Assembly (NCBI GenBank): GCA_016801845.1
Contig: CM028906.1
Span: 5,596,501 to 5,660,500 of the forward strand
Direction: 5' to 3'
Length of the DNA stretch: 64,000 bases
Source of the DNA: Polydactylus sextarius
Lineage: Eukaryota > Chordata > Actinopteri > Polynemidae
Shown in pieces: positions 1 through 13,116 of the stretch (within the stretch, counting starts at the first letter, position 1; every line of letters starts with the position of its first letter). Under the pieces are notes generated by a model. That model had not been told where the DNA came from. It worked only from the letters and a program-made list of their open reading frames with translations, and made no database searches. The position numbers were made by a program, and so were the translations under genes.

Positions 1-895
1 ATTTCTCACACAAATGTGAGAGCAAGGGTAAATCAGAGCAAATCATTGCTTCCAACCACCACCAGTGCCTGTACATGTAGCAAGTCTTTTAAGACATAGC
101 AATTCATAGAAGCGTTTTCTGATGTGACGTGATGCCACTCACAGCAATATGACATTATTTGTCTGTGCCAAAAGTGACATTGCTCTGTTTGATGTTCACG
201 CAAGATTGTATATAAAAAAGTACCTTCTTGAGGTTCAATTGTGTTTTGATTTAACAGAGATTGGCATTGCCTGCTGGTTAAGAAGTCTGTCTTGTCACAA
301 GTTTTTACCCCATCAGTCCACCACATGAACACTAGGACTTTAAAACGACATTATATTATTGAACATTAGATGTTTATCTCTTGTCCACACACAATATTTT
401 ATACATCTTTGTTCTAAACTGTCTGATTAAGTTAAAATTTCCCTCCATCTCAACATGACCTGACTTAATCAGTTTCCTAAAAATCAAACAGAGCCATAAC
501 AACCGTGAAATGAACACAAAATCTGAAATTCATATTATACCTTTTGATACAAAGTGTAGTTGCCGCCATCAAAGGATTATCTGGGAAAAAAATTTGGTGC
601 CACATTTTCACACATTCCAAGCGGCAACCCTCAAAGGATATACTGGCAGTATGGCCAATAGATGGATGAACTGGTCAAGTTTTAAAATTAACATTCAGGC
701 AGGTGAAATAGCAATTGTTGCAATTTTTAGAAATTGTTGGTTAAAATCAAGATAACCAGCTAAAACAGTTTAGTAAACAACACATAAAACAAATCATAAT
801 CCTACCTCCTTAAATGCCATATTTCATATCAAAAAAACAAAATGACTCATTTCAGTGTCAGTCAGTTGCGTTGTTGTTTTTCTTTGAAAGTAATA

Positions 896-943
<48 letters not shown>

Positions 944-2139
944 AAAGAAAAGAAAAGAAAAGAAAAGAAAAGAAAAGAAAAGAAAAGAAAAGAAAAGAAA
1001 AGAAAAGAAAAGAAAAGAAAAGAAAAGAAAAGAAAGAAAGAAAGAAAGAAAAAAATATTTAAGGTGAACATTTTCACAGAAAAAAGAGGGGGCAGCTTTT
1101 GAATGTAAACCAGCCAGCTTCCTCATTATGCCTCACTGATTGCCTCCATTGATTTCGTTTTTCTACCACAACAACGTCTCTTAAAGCTGCCAAACATCAA
1201 CACACACCACCAGAGAAAGAACAAACTGATTTTCCAGCATTTTGTGAGATGCCGACAGGTGTCCTGTGGGTGTTGCTGTACTGAAAACTCACACCAGCCT
1301 AAAGCCAAGACTCAGATACTGTTGATTCAGTGCTTTGTTTTCTGTTCGACACATACCTCAGAAGAACTCACATGTCTTAAGATATCGTTTGGTCTTTTAA
1401 CAGTTATGAGCCTTTCATTCAACACATGGTGTTGTTGAGGACCATTAGAGAACTAATTATCCATGCTATTATCTCCTACTGTCTGACACCTGTAATGCCT
1501 TATTCTCTTTCTTAAGTGGGTCTGTAAATGCATAACTTCACATGGTTCAAAGATGGTTAACAAGCACTAAATGAAGAGAACATGTCACTCTGATTCTGGC
1601 CCAATTAGTCCAGGTTTTCTCTATCTTTCTGAATTCATTTTAAGATCCTACTGCTTTCATTCAAAGCCTATCATGGCTTCCTATATAGCTCTGTCGTGAG
1701 AGATAATTCTCTGCATTAAGATCACTTAGATTATCAGGCAAATTGCACTTAAAATGTGCCACGATCCAAAAGCGGGGAAGAGGGAACATTATATAACTGT
1801 CCCACACTTTTAACAACCTACTTATACAGGCTGGAGTTCTCATAAGACCTTTTTAAGATGTTGATTCTCCTCTTGTCATTTTGTCTTTTTACTGCATTAT
1901 TTATAGTTGTTATGATTGTAATTTTATGATTATTATTAGTGATTGCATGTTGTGCACCTGAATTTAAATCCATCATTTTTCCTGTGGGTTTGTCACTTGT
2001 AGTACATCTCACAGCTTCAAAACTGCCTGGATTGATTGCCAGGACATAGTTTATAACTAACTTATCCGGTCTTTGTGTCCCTGTCTGAACATTTACCCAC
2101 CTCGAACTGCAGAGGGTCTAGTTTCATCAGGTGAGAGGT
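1..2139. other. gene-free stretch
   Basis: Apart from the compound GAAA microsatellite at 895-1055 I see no gene, RNA gene or recognisable repeat. Open frames here are under 105 codons without recognisable motifs. Confidence 0.6.
895..1055 (+). repeat. compound (GAAA)n-(GAAAA)n-(GAAA)n microsatellite
   Basis: About ten GAAA units, then about eighteen GAAAA units, then GAAA again: an uninterrupted purine tract of about 160 bases. Long spurious open frames arise from it on both strands. Confidence 0.97.
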
Positions 2140-2640
2140 CAAAGCTACAGGTCAGTAGTGGTTGGTGGTACGAGGCAGCAGCAGACCGGAAGTTTTCCAC
2201 AAAACTGGGAGCTCTTCAAACCAAGGCTCAAACATAAAGAAAATTTCTCCACAGCTTTCCTGGTCTTCTTCCTCTTTTGATGTCAGCTGTGAAGCTGGGG
2301 CAGAGCTTTTCTCAGACCAGTTCCCAACAAACCTTATGGTTGAGGGTTTTACTCACCATAGGTATGTTAGTAGGGATCAGATGGACCAGGCTGTGATCAG
2401 AGTGGTTTAGCAGGGTAAGGGGAGCATCCTTAATTTTTTTCGTATAGGAAGTCCAAAGGTGAATTGTCTCTTTTGTGGAATTTGACTGGACAAATGTGGA
2501 GCGACCACTAGACATTAGGTGTGATTAAAGTCCCCACAGATGAGGAGGAGAGATTGGGGATGTGATGACTGCAAATGTGAAACTATTGTGCAAGAGTTTG
2601 CAGGTTACTGTAGCATCAGCCCGTCGGGACATGCACAAGG
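2140..2640 (-). mobile_element. fossil non-LTR retrotransposon (endonuclease C-terminus)
   Basis: Read on the minus strand, 2312-2515 contains HLWTSYTKKIKDAPLTLLNH followed by SDHSLVHLIPT. This resembles the end of the apurinic-type endonuclease of fish LINEs (L-DLLY-N-K-AY...PLG-SDH-LVHLIP). Flanking sequence continues in shifted frames with stops, so the copy is dead and 5'/3' truncated. The clade (L2/CR1/Rex1-like) cannot be fixed by eye. Confidence 0.55.
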
Positions 2641-3469
2641 TAAACATTATTATATCTGAGTACTCTGAATGCTGCTAGCCGAATGCTGATGGCTAGCAGC
2701 CAAATGTCTTTAGGGCAGCGCTGCTTCTTAACACTGGCATGCACCAGGTTACACCAACTCCTCCCTTCCAGCTCGCTGACCAACACAACTTAAATGCAGC
2801 TCCCATAAGACATGCACTTAATGTCGCAGGAAAAAAGTCCCATTTGCTTTATCCACTGCACCTCATGTTGACCACTGCCAGATCAACAGGTGATCTATAC
2901 ATTCATTACTTCCACTGACCTGTTCTCTTAAAGTATCATAAATCCACAGATGTGTTTTATCTGAACTGATGACAGATGCAGCTGCCATTTCCTTTTCAGA
3001 GAATAAACACAGATTCCATCTTGTTTTCATATTGCCAGTCAGTGATATGTGCCAGTTTAGTCTTTGAAAATGTGTTTCATTTCTGTCTTTCTTTTCTTTT
3101 CTTTTCGTTTCTTTTCTTTTTGCAGTCTGGTTGATGTTGACTTGGTTTTGACTTTTTCATTAACTGTTGCTGTTTGGTGAAGTATTCATCCTCACTCTTT
3201 ATTGACCCACCGGCCTGAAAATTATAAATCTGCAGAGGCAGATTCTGGAGCACCCTATGGCAATATTCAACATACAGCAAACACCAGTTAACCAGGAACA
3301 CTGGTAAAGGCCGGTGAAGACCTTCTGCAGTTGGGTCACTGTTGTTATCTCTTCCATCTCTCCCATAATGACAGAAGGTAAACGTGGTATGTAGTTTATT
3401 TTCTTAGTCCGGCACTTAACTCTAGCTCTGCATCCCATCTTCCCACCTCCTGGGGTTTATAACTGAAAG

Positions 3470-3830
3470 CTCCTCTTATTATGCTCTTAGAGATTCTGGG
3501 AAGTACAAGAAGACTGATTAATAATTATCTATTAGGTTAGAAGGAAAGTATGAGCTCTTTAATATGCAATGGAGCCCAGTCATTAAGAGCTTTATATGTA
3601 AACAACAATGTCAACATTCTCTTGTTGACACTTTCCCTTGTTGACATTTTATATGTCAACAAGAGGATTTTGCAGTACTTGTGCTGCAGCATCTTGGATT
3701 AACTGGAGTTATTAATGGAGTTACTAGATGACCCAGGTATTACAGTAGTCCAGTCCAAAAGTAATTCATAAATAAATTTTTTGGCATCAAATCTCATCTG
3801 ACAGAGGATGTTTCGAAAAAAAAAAAAGTT
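3470..3830 (+). repeat. copy of a common teleost interspersed repeat, diverged
   Basis: Contains GAGCTTTATATGTAAAC, CTGCAGCATCTTGGATTAAC, ATTACAGTAGTCCAGTCC, a partial match to remembered AGTAATAAATGCATGGACTAG (here AGTAATTCATAAATAAATTT), and GACAGAGGATGTTTC in the order I recall from an abundant fish repeat. A second copy lies at about 54230-54480. An insertion of TTGTTGACA units interrupts this copy (3615-3665). The family name is not known to me. Confidence 0.5.
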
Positions 3831-4177
3831 TTCCTACAGACGAGATGAAGAATATCCTGATTGAAAAAAAAAAAAAAAACTATGTTGTTTTTGAAGAACT
3901 GGAGGCCTTAAAAGAAAAAAGTTTTATATACAACATAATTTCAGTCAGTCTCAAAAACTGAATTTTACCCAGTTCTGTTAAAATGATAAAATATGTTCAC
4001 ACTCACAAAAAACATCCTAACACATCACTATTTTATACATCAATAAGATGAAACCTGGTGAAGAAATTTAGTCTGTTTCCAGTTACAGCCTGTTTGGATC
4101 TTTTCTTCCATGTGACCTCACTTGTCACTTTGAGTTGCCATGCTGTGAAAAGCCTGGGAGAGTTCAGACATTATTGA

Positions 4178-4186
4178 TTTTTTTTT

Positions 4187-4218
<32 letters not shown>
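4178..4218 (+). repeat. poly-T tract
   Basis: Two runs of T (21 and 18) separated by a single C; a likely old retroposon tail read on the minus strand, or simple slippage. Confidence 0.9.
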
Positions 4219-6018
4219 GCCCCCATCTTGAGTGGCAAGCGATGACTTTGTATCTCCCTTTGATAATGAAAGAAACTTCAGATTGAAATTGATTCAAGTC
4301 TCCGTTGGGTCAAGGTGCACTTAAAATACCTCAAAGATTTAATGATTCATCTGTTTGTTGTGTAACATGACACTTATTGTCAGTCATGTTTGAAATTATT
4401 TTATGTATGCAGATAGCTGATCCTGAGTCAGCTTCAGCAGCTAACGTTTGCGCTTTGAATAGCCATAGAGGATATTTTCCACAAGGAAATGTTTGTTTTG
4501 TCAAAAGACATTGGGTAAATTACAAGATCACAAGGCCCAAGGTGACAAATTCAAATTTATTTTTTATTATAAAACAAGTTCCTACTGACAGATATTCAAT
4601 TTTCTGTGATATAGAAGAAACAAAAGAAGCAAATTTGTAGGGGGTTTAACCAATAAATGTTTAGTATTTTTTGAAAAAAAACTTGACTCATGTTCATCAT
4701 TTTGACTTGGACTTGTTTCTTGTCCATCATTTGGACCAGAATATCTCACAAACTATTGGATAGACTGTCCTGAAAACTTTGTACTGATATTCATTGGACC
4801 TTGAAAATAAATCTTCCCAACTTTGGTGATTCACAGACTTTTCCCCTTGCACCACCATAAGGTTATCATTTATAGTTTTTACTGAAACATTTCAATGGTA
4901 ATAACAATTTGGTTAAGTGTTAATATCTGGTTAAGACAGAATATATTTGTTTACATTTTTGGAGTTGTTTTGGGACTCTTTAAATTTTTTATGAAGAACC
5001 ACCATTGGGTCAAAATCTGTATTGAATTTGTCCAATACTTTGGTTTATGACTAAAGTCTTCAAAGCCATTAGCTTTAGTTGTACTTGATGTGACACCGAG
5101 AGTTCACTCTTAAAAATGAACCATATTTTATGTATTAATTGTCATTTATCTTGGTAAGACACAAACACTTCCCCATGCCAGTGTTGCTCTGTGTTCTGTG
5201 TGCGCAGGGTTTCCTGTGCCTAAGTCTGAATGTGTGTGTTTCAGCATGTTTCACGTGCACACACAAACACACACATACACACATGCAGAGACAGCAGAGA
5301 TGAGGGAAATTCTTATCATTGCTGCAAAAACTGCCACCGGACTGTTTTCTCTACACTGCAATTACAGAACAGAGAACACGGTGCATTATTTAAGGACAAA
5401 TGTGATCCGTGTAGGCAGACAGAAGCAGAAAGGTCCCGAACCCACAACCCTTAATTACCTCACAGTGACGCACAAGAGCGCTTCTGAAGGATGCTGGGCT
5501 GACAGAGTGAACTTGTCCAAGTGTATGTTATTTACTGATCCAGTAAACTCAGAGCTATGCCTTTGTCCTGAGGGTTCCAAAGAAAAAGGGTGGAGTAAGG
5601 TGCTTTTTCTCATGAATAGTTAATTATTCAGCACAATGTCATTATTATTTCACCTCTTTGATATTCTTCTCGTTAATATTCTTTTCTTTTAGTACATAAA
5701 ATATAAAGCATTAATCCCAGTGAGGGAAGATCAAAGCTGCTTCATCCTCCCTTTGACACGTTCAATATGTTATGCAAACGGACAGACAAGTTTAAAATGG
5801 ACTTCTGCAGCCCACGCTTGAAACATCTAGTGTCTCTAGTGCAGTGGGAAACATTCAAGGAGCTTAACATTATGATTTAATGGTGGGAACTTGCAGGTTT
5901 TTGCATTAATCATCTCTGCCACCCACACAGGTTTGAAACAGATGCCTTTCCCCTACGTTTTAATGATGAAGACTGTAAAAAATAAACCAGTTGACTTTAA
6001 AGATGGTATATGAAGAGA

Positions 6019-6042
6019 ATATATATATATATATATATATAG
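6019..6042 (+). repeat. (AT)n microsatellite
   Basis: About 12 AT units. Confidence 0.9.
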
Positions 6043-8034
6043 ACAGATCAAGTGAGAGGATTCATTGTGACAGGAGGAAACTAGCAGATGCTCAAGTGTA
6101 TAAATTGGACGGAGGAGGGGGAGGGCTGGGGGGTTCAGTAAAGCTGGTTGAGAGCAAATAAAGGAAGTGATGGAAAATGATGTAAGGAAATTTGTCAGGG
6201 AATGTTATGGCATCTAAAATTAAGATTTCATTTTAAAATGACTTGTACTTCTTGCACATCAAGCATGATGTGTGTGTTCTTACAGTCAGGTCTGCCTGAG
6301 TGAGTGTTCAGGGTCATTGATACAGAAAATTGAGAAACTGCTTGTTGCAGGCTGTCAATCAGTAAATCAGTCCAATAATTATGACCATGATGTGAACAGA
6401 GGATCAATTTCCTGCTGTGTTAAACACACCATGTCACACCTGGATGCACTGTTGATTGACTCTCAGCAGCATCTCCGGGATGCTCTGCAATCACCATCAA
6501 GCTGAGAGGCAGTATAATGTCTCCTAGTCCAACATATAAACAGTACAGAAACATAGTTACAGTATATCTAACTGCATGACATGTCATGCTACACTGAACT
6601 AATCTTTTATTGATATTCTTTATATATCTGTCAAAGGCTGGTTCTTACTGTTTGTATCCCTATGATCTTTCCATCTAATGCTCCATTTTACTGTCACTCC
6701 TCTGAGATTGATGAAACTCAATGTATCTAAGTTTTGCTTCTTTTGCTCCAGTCAAAAATAACCTGAGGACAGCAGTGAGAGTGGAATAAAGAGATGGTAA
6801 AAATGTGAACAAATGTCTTTATTCACACTTCAGACTTCACACTTCACAGTTCTTTGATTAATCGGACCATACTTACCCTCAAGAAAATACTGTAGAAGGT
6901 CTTGACCAAAACTCAAAACAAAAGTAATTAAAATTATTTATCAATCAGTTAGCAACATGTAACACAGCATTATTACCAAATAAGAAGGATAAACGCCATG
7001 TAAAAATGTTCTCATTAAACCTATAACATGGCTATGACCATTGATAAATAATCAGTCATACAGTATATTCAGAAAAATATCCTAAGGGAGCAGTTTTTTT
7101 GCAGAAAATTCACTTTGTTAATTTGATCAGACCAAAACTACATGCTGTTCAGGCTCAGAAGGAAGATAGCCTGTTCACAGAGAAGACAGTAACAACGATG
7201 ATTCACTCAGTCATGAAATTAGATGTGACAGACAACGGTGGAGACAAAACTCCCAGAGCTACTCCTCATTTTAAAAAAACATTACTTTATATCACATTTG
7301 GCTGACACCGGTGCAGTTCTGATCCTCATTAATAATGGTCTTGTTTCACACAGATGACTTACAAGACTGGAGATACTGCAATTAGTGATGAGTCACAGTT
7401 GGAATTAACACTCGACCCTTATGGTTCTTCACCAAGTTGACTGGTTTGTTATCTGGAGACCAATCAAAAACCAGCATTGTAAAGACAAATTGATGTATGT
7501 GTCAGCGGGAGCCAGAGAGAGGGTGAGATATGTACAGAATAGCTCTGACGTGATCTTCTTATGTCATCTCATCTTTCTTCCCTCCTCCTCAAACCTCCAT
7601 TTGAGGTGTTTTCCGGAAAGGAGATGCTTTTTGCTAACAAGACAGCTCAGCAGCAGTTGTGCTGGTGTGTGTAATTAAGGCTGGACTCAGCAGATAGATG
7701 CCTCACTGGTCAACGATTCTCTGTTCTTTCAGGCTGCCCTCTCTCTTCCATTCTCTCCTTTACTCTCTGCTCTTTTGTTGACATAAATCTCCCAATTAAC
7801 TTGTAACAAGTTCACAAACTGGTCTTAAGGAACAAATACAGGGAGAAACTACACCTCTAAGATGAGCTGCTATAACATAACCAAGGAAGAAATAACATAT
7901 AACAGGAAAGTAGTGATATAGTTAAGACTCATGCCTTTCTCTGTAGAAAAGACCTTCCAGTCATTCTGTCAACTCTACCTGAACAAATTACTGCTATGAT
8001 GGGAGAATCTCACCACATCACCTATTTTTAAGGG

Positions 8035-8055
8035 TTTTTTTTTTTTTTTTTTTTT
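8035..8055 (+). repeat. poly-T tract
   Basis: 21 consecutive T residues. Confidence 0.9.
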
Positions 8056-10631
8056 AATATGACCATGACATGATCGCATAAGGTTCAGAAAATACAACTG
8101 TATTTCTTTTGAGCAAGAAGAGAAAACCACATCTGTCAAGCTAGAGACAAGATAGAATATTTTTAGCTCTTAAAAATTTATCTTTTTGGACATTTAAGGT
8201 TACAATAGCTAGATAGATTTTTTGTTATCCACTCATTGTCCACATACACACAAAAGTTCATGGCAAATACAGCAGACACAAGACCTTCATATCCCAAGGG
8301 CATGACATGGATGTGTACAACAAAGGTCAAATACACAATAAAAAGCAATATATAAATTATAAGTATTAAAAACAGATGTGTCTTGTTGCTGTGAGAACCC
8401 TGTTTCACATGTTTCCCCTAGAAAGGAGTTTTTCCAATGTTTGATGTAGAGGATGTAAGACTTTAACAGGGTTTCATCTGATTCTGGAGAAATGACATAG
8501 GGATGTAGCCTATTCCACATGGGATAGAACGTACACAAACACTGATTAGATGCTTCTTGAACTAACAGCTGATCGAGAAACTGGAAACACAAAACTCATT
8601 AGAATCAGCGTCAATAGATTTACCAAATGTGATAAATTGTGATAAAGTGTGACACTCAGACCTCATTATGATTCCCCTAAGTCTAGAATTGCAGAATAAA
8701 AGCAGTTATGAGGAATGCAGATGCTTCCATATCATGGAATGGAAATGGTGTGAATCATATGGTGTGATCAGTCACTAGATCTTAGTCCAGTCCTATGGGA
8801 GCAGCGGTTCAGACTGTACAGTTCACCACATTCAAAAAACAGCAAGTGAAATATATTTCAGAAAAGAGAAGCGGAGGATCAATACCAAGGCTATTTTGCA
8901 GGCTTACTAAGTCATGTTAGTTTTTCTTTTAATTTATCTCCCATCTGTTTCTGACACAAAATGGATCATTTTTTACTGCGATGGATTTGGGTGCCATGTC
9001 ATCACACACCTCCTCCAACAAAGCTGCAAAGCAACTTAAATTACAGTCACAGGGTAAGCAGTTCAAACAATTTAGTCTGAGGGAAATATCACTTGATCTA
9101 TTCAGCAGTTGTACAATTTTACCAAAGACAGGTCAACCTCATTTTGGTGAAAGAGAAAAAGTCAGAGAATTACCGGGCAAGAGCATTCATCTCCTTGGAA
9201 TCATGATGATTTGTGCAAAATTTCATATTAATCTATTCAGCACTTATTAACATATTTCAGTCTGGACCAAAGTGACCAATAAAAAAAACCGGACCAATGT
9301 TACCATCCCTACGTGACTGAAAAGGAAGAAAGTTTTATGATCGATTTTATTTGTCCAACACAGAATTATGAACCAATTATTGAACCAATTTGTACCAAAC
9401 ACACTGTAGGGATGGAGGCATAGCCCAGGAAACAACTCAATGAGTATTAGTGCAGATCTGTAAGATAAATAATGTCAGTAAATGATGTACTGATCTCAAG
9501 ATCAGATCAGATGTAGTATCAGAGATATATATGATGGTCAAATCAATGAGTCTTTTTCCATTTTGGTGCAGTCATATAATAAAGATCTGGCAAGTGTGAT
9601 TGTTTTTCAATCAAGGAATGACGTTTTTGTCGATGGTTTGTTGATACTTTATCTTTATTATTTATGTTTTCATTATGATACTACATTTTTCATTAAGGAG
9701 ACACCCGCACATTTGCCTCACAGTTAGAAGGTCCTAATTCGTTTTTATGTCTTTGTTTATGGAGGCTAATTGGGTTATTGTCTTTGTAACCACATTGTTT
9801 TTTTCCCACTGGTCCATAGACATGCACATTAGAGATGTCATTTTTGCCCGTGTACCTGAGGCTTGATCTGGCGCTGATTTATTTATTTATTTTTTTTCTG
9901 AAAATGATCCTCAGTGATTTCTGATATAAACGCTGCTAAAAATAAACTCTTGTACAGTGGACTGCTGGAGGGACTAAGCTGCAGACGCTCATCTCTGAAT
10001 GGAACAAGTTTTGACTCAACTGCCTTAGGGGCACCACCACTAATTGTCTAAAAGAGAAAAATAAGAAAATCTGTGAAAACCTTGCAAAGTCTAAATCTAT
10101 TATAGTTTCCTTTTATAACAGTTGGACAAAGCAATGATGTTTTTTTCTGAACAATGGACACATGAGCATGCTTTTGTGAAATTAATGTCTTTTGTGTATT
10201 TGAATTACGAACTGAATTTCAAATGAAAACAATGTGAATCTGTGGCTTTATAGACAATTTCAGCTTATTGTTCATCTGGTTCATCTGTTTTCAATCATTC
10301 ACACTGTTTTCACCATTAGCATCATTATTGGCCACAGCAGGTGGCTGTTTTCAAAGAAAGTTATAGATTAGCTGATCGTATTGGAGCATTTGTCAGCTTA
10401 AAGTGCAAATATTTCCTTCTTGGGTTGGTAGAAACAAAAAACAAAACTTAAAGGGGCGATTTCAGTAGTGTTCACACTATAACTGTTAAAGGCAATGACT
10501 ACCAATCATACGATGGTAGAGTGTATTAGAAATTCTTCAGCTTGATAGTGGAGGAATTTTTGAGAGAGGATGGCTAAAACAGGTCAACCACAAATTTAAA
10601 ACCACTTACAAACACAACTCCCCATGGTAAT

Positions 10632-10880
10632 GACGCTTGCCAGTGGCAGCAGCCTTCCTCAGTAGAGCAATGGGTCCCCACACTAACACTGCTAAGAAAT
10701 CACTCCAACAACAGGACAAAGAGGAGTTGACCCTGTGGGATTTGCCAGATCCATTGATGCTCTACCTCACAACCCAAAGGACTCAAAGAACAATGTCTCA
10801 GTGCCAGACACTGCAAGATGCACCCAGAGGTCTCGTGTACAAACCCTGATGAGTCAGAGCTGTTTTGGAGTTATCCAGAA
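10632..10880 (+). mobile_element. degenerate Tc1-like DNA transposon fragment
   Basis: The sequence resembles a very common teleost element whose transposase-like text runs AMGPHTNTAKKSLQQQDKE, then WD..., then WCQTPQDTPRGLV. Here the equivalents are AMGPHTNTAKKSLQQQDKEE and CQTLQDAPRGLVYKP with an internal deletion. It lacks recognisable ends and a full catalytic domain and must be inactive. The Tc1/mariner assignment is from remembered motif similarity. Confidence 0.55.
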
Positions 10881-12944
10881 CAAGGAAGGTACAATATTGA
10901 GAAAGTCGTTTTAATGCTATGTATAGCAACATGCAGTTCACTGTATATATCTGGATGGTGACACATAAAATGGTGTGGATCACTGCACACTTGTCAGCCT
11001 TTAACAACCACCACCATTTTGCTTATAAATGGAACAGGAGACATTAAACTTGGCTGCAAGGATGGCTGCATAATTACCATACTGCATTACACACAACTCA
11101 AAACATAAAGTTTTGAGTGCACGAAACAGGCGGCAGAAGTTTTGGTGGGTGACAATTATGGTCACAGATGTTGAGATTGTGTTTAACACTACGATATGTT
11201 GTTACTAGCTGGCTAACATGCTACTTTAAGCAGATATCTTTGAAACATAAATGTATTGTATATAATGTATTGCCAGTAATTTTATTTAATAAATTAAAAT
11301 ACATACATCTGTGTTGCTCCCTTTAAGGAGATGATGCTCTGTGTAAATACATGTGTGAATAGGCAACTCTTTGTTGCTCCATTTCCATTAACTTCATGTT
11401 TATGTCAGTGTTGTGTTTATAGCTTCCTATGTTTCTGCCAAGAAGCCAAAAAATATGCAGGTTTAAATCAAGATGGAAAACCATTTAAAAACAACTATTT
11501 TTGAAGCTTACTCTTTGTTTTTCTTCCATTTTTTACAAGAACCTATATATACATTCCAATTACATCTATCACTTAAGTGCTATAGAGCAATTGTGTTGAG
11601 TCAGCCGACTCTGAGTAGAATATGTGTTACTAAGTGGTTGTTATTTATGCTTGAAAGAACACAATCTGCTGAAAGATTGAGCCAAATCACCTCATGTTAC
11701 ACCAAAACCATGAGACCAGAGAAACCAATCAAGATTGGTCACGTGGCACATGCAGAACTGTGAGCCCTGGGCGGGGGACTGTCAGGGATATGGTACAAAA
11801 ACTAATGAGCTCATGGTTGTGAATGAAATAGCCTGGTTGTTGTGAATGAATTTTTTAAACTGGCGTCTCAGCCATTAAAAGTGGGGAAGAGAGAGACATG
11901 AGTCATGCAACCTCCAGCACAATCAAAGCTTCCTGCTCCTCTGTCTCTGTCTCTGCTGACGGACCCCAAAAGAGGCGGCTCTGAAACACAGGCAATCAAT
12001 GCTGCGAATGGGGATAAACTCGAACACGGGATTAGGAATACAATACGAGCAACAGCGGCTATTTGTGTGTCCACATTGTGTTCCATCCTTTGCATTGTCA
12101 CAGTTACATAATAGTTGAAATGATATCATAGTGTGGCTGCAGAAAGCAGAATTAAATGCAAAAGCTAAAGCTGGTGTAATCTTTATTTCACATTAAAATC
12201 TGGGGTTAAATGATGCCATTAGAGTTTTAGTTTGCAGGCAAATTACTTCAAATATGTATCATTGAGTTTGATGTTTTACACCATAACATATATAATTTGT
12301 CATTTTCTATCTGTTTCCTCAAAATGGTGAAAAAATGTGACCTGAGTTTAGCAGTATGTATTACTAATGACTTCAGTGGTTTGATAAATACCCCCCTTCC
12401 CCCCTTCAATCAACACTTCGATTACAGCCAGTAATAAACAATCAGTTAATCCTGTGCCTCCCACACAGTTCCTGCACATAAACAGAACTTTCAAACTCAG
12501 AAACATTTATACAAGCAGATTTGTTGCTTTGATTTTCACACAAAAGAGGATAACAAGGACCTTTAATGCCTGTGGTGTTTGTTTTTTTTTTAACATTTAC
12601 TGCACACAAGGACTGACTGAGTCATGCAGTGTAAATGTAGGAGAGGCTGCAAATGTCATTCAGGTGTAGTATGGGAAAGGCACATAATATATGGTAACTA
12701 CTGTTAAATAAATCAAAGTTCTCAGATCATATGAACCTAATAATGACAGGAAAAAACAGGAAAAAAAAAACAAAACAAAATTCTGATCAGCTAATTGTCT
12801 CAATGTTAATCAGATTTCACAAAAATGACTCCATCACTTCTGTAATAAGTGAGTAATCCATTACTTCATCAGTAACGATGCAGCAGCTGCTGCTGTTGTT
12901 GTTGACTTTTTTGAGGCATATTTTGCCCAGCAACTTTTACGAGA
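10881..12944. other. region upstream of cart
   Basis: No coding sequence recognised. It may contain distal cart regulatory DNA, but I cannot point to specific elements other than the promoter motifs listed. Confidence 0.5.
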
Positions 12945-13038
12945 TGACTCACCCAAGGCTGCTGCTGTTACGCATGACAAGAAAAAAAAATCAAAGGATA
13001 AGGTGGAGCGAGCAGATGGCAGGAGTCAGATAAAAAGG
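12945..13038 (+). promoter_or_regulatory. cart core promoter: AP-1-like site and TATA-like box
   Basis: A perfect AP-1 consensus TGACTCA lies at 12945-12951 and a TATA-like element GATAAAAAGG at 13029-13038. Initiation about 25-30 bp downstream of the latter would give a 5' UTR of roughly 50 bases before the ATG at 13117. AP-1 and CRE elements are known in mammalian CART promoters; that this AP-1 match is used here is inference. Confidence 0.5.
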
Positions 13039-13116
13039 TGTTTGGCGCGGAGAGCCAACAAACCATTCGAAGAAACGGGGGGACATAGAAAGGATACGCT
13101 GTCGCGCACCAGGACC

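Larger units (their letters stand above)
2641..10631. other. gene-free, AT-rich stretch
   Basis: Holds the repeat copy at 3470-3830, poly-T and AT tracts and a short CA tract near 5256-5284. The longest open frame (141 codons at 5198-5623) runs through the CA tract, has no recognisable domain and no splice context. I see no gene. Confidence 0.6.

Noticed and set aside
824..1126. Lys/Glu/Arg- and Phe/Leu/Ser-rich open frames
   Set aside because: They are translations of the GAAA microsatellite.
5198..5623. 141-codon open frame
   Set aside because: No recognisable domain, passes through a CA tract and has no gene context.
13003..13116. In-frame upstream ATG extending cart by 38 residues
   Set aside because: It lies upstream of the TATA-like box, and the product would lose its N-terminal signal peptide.
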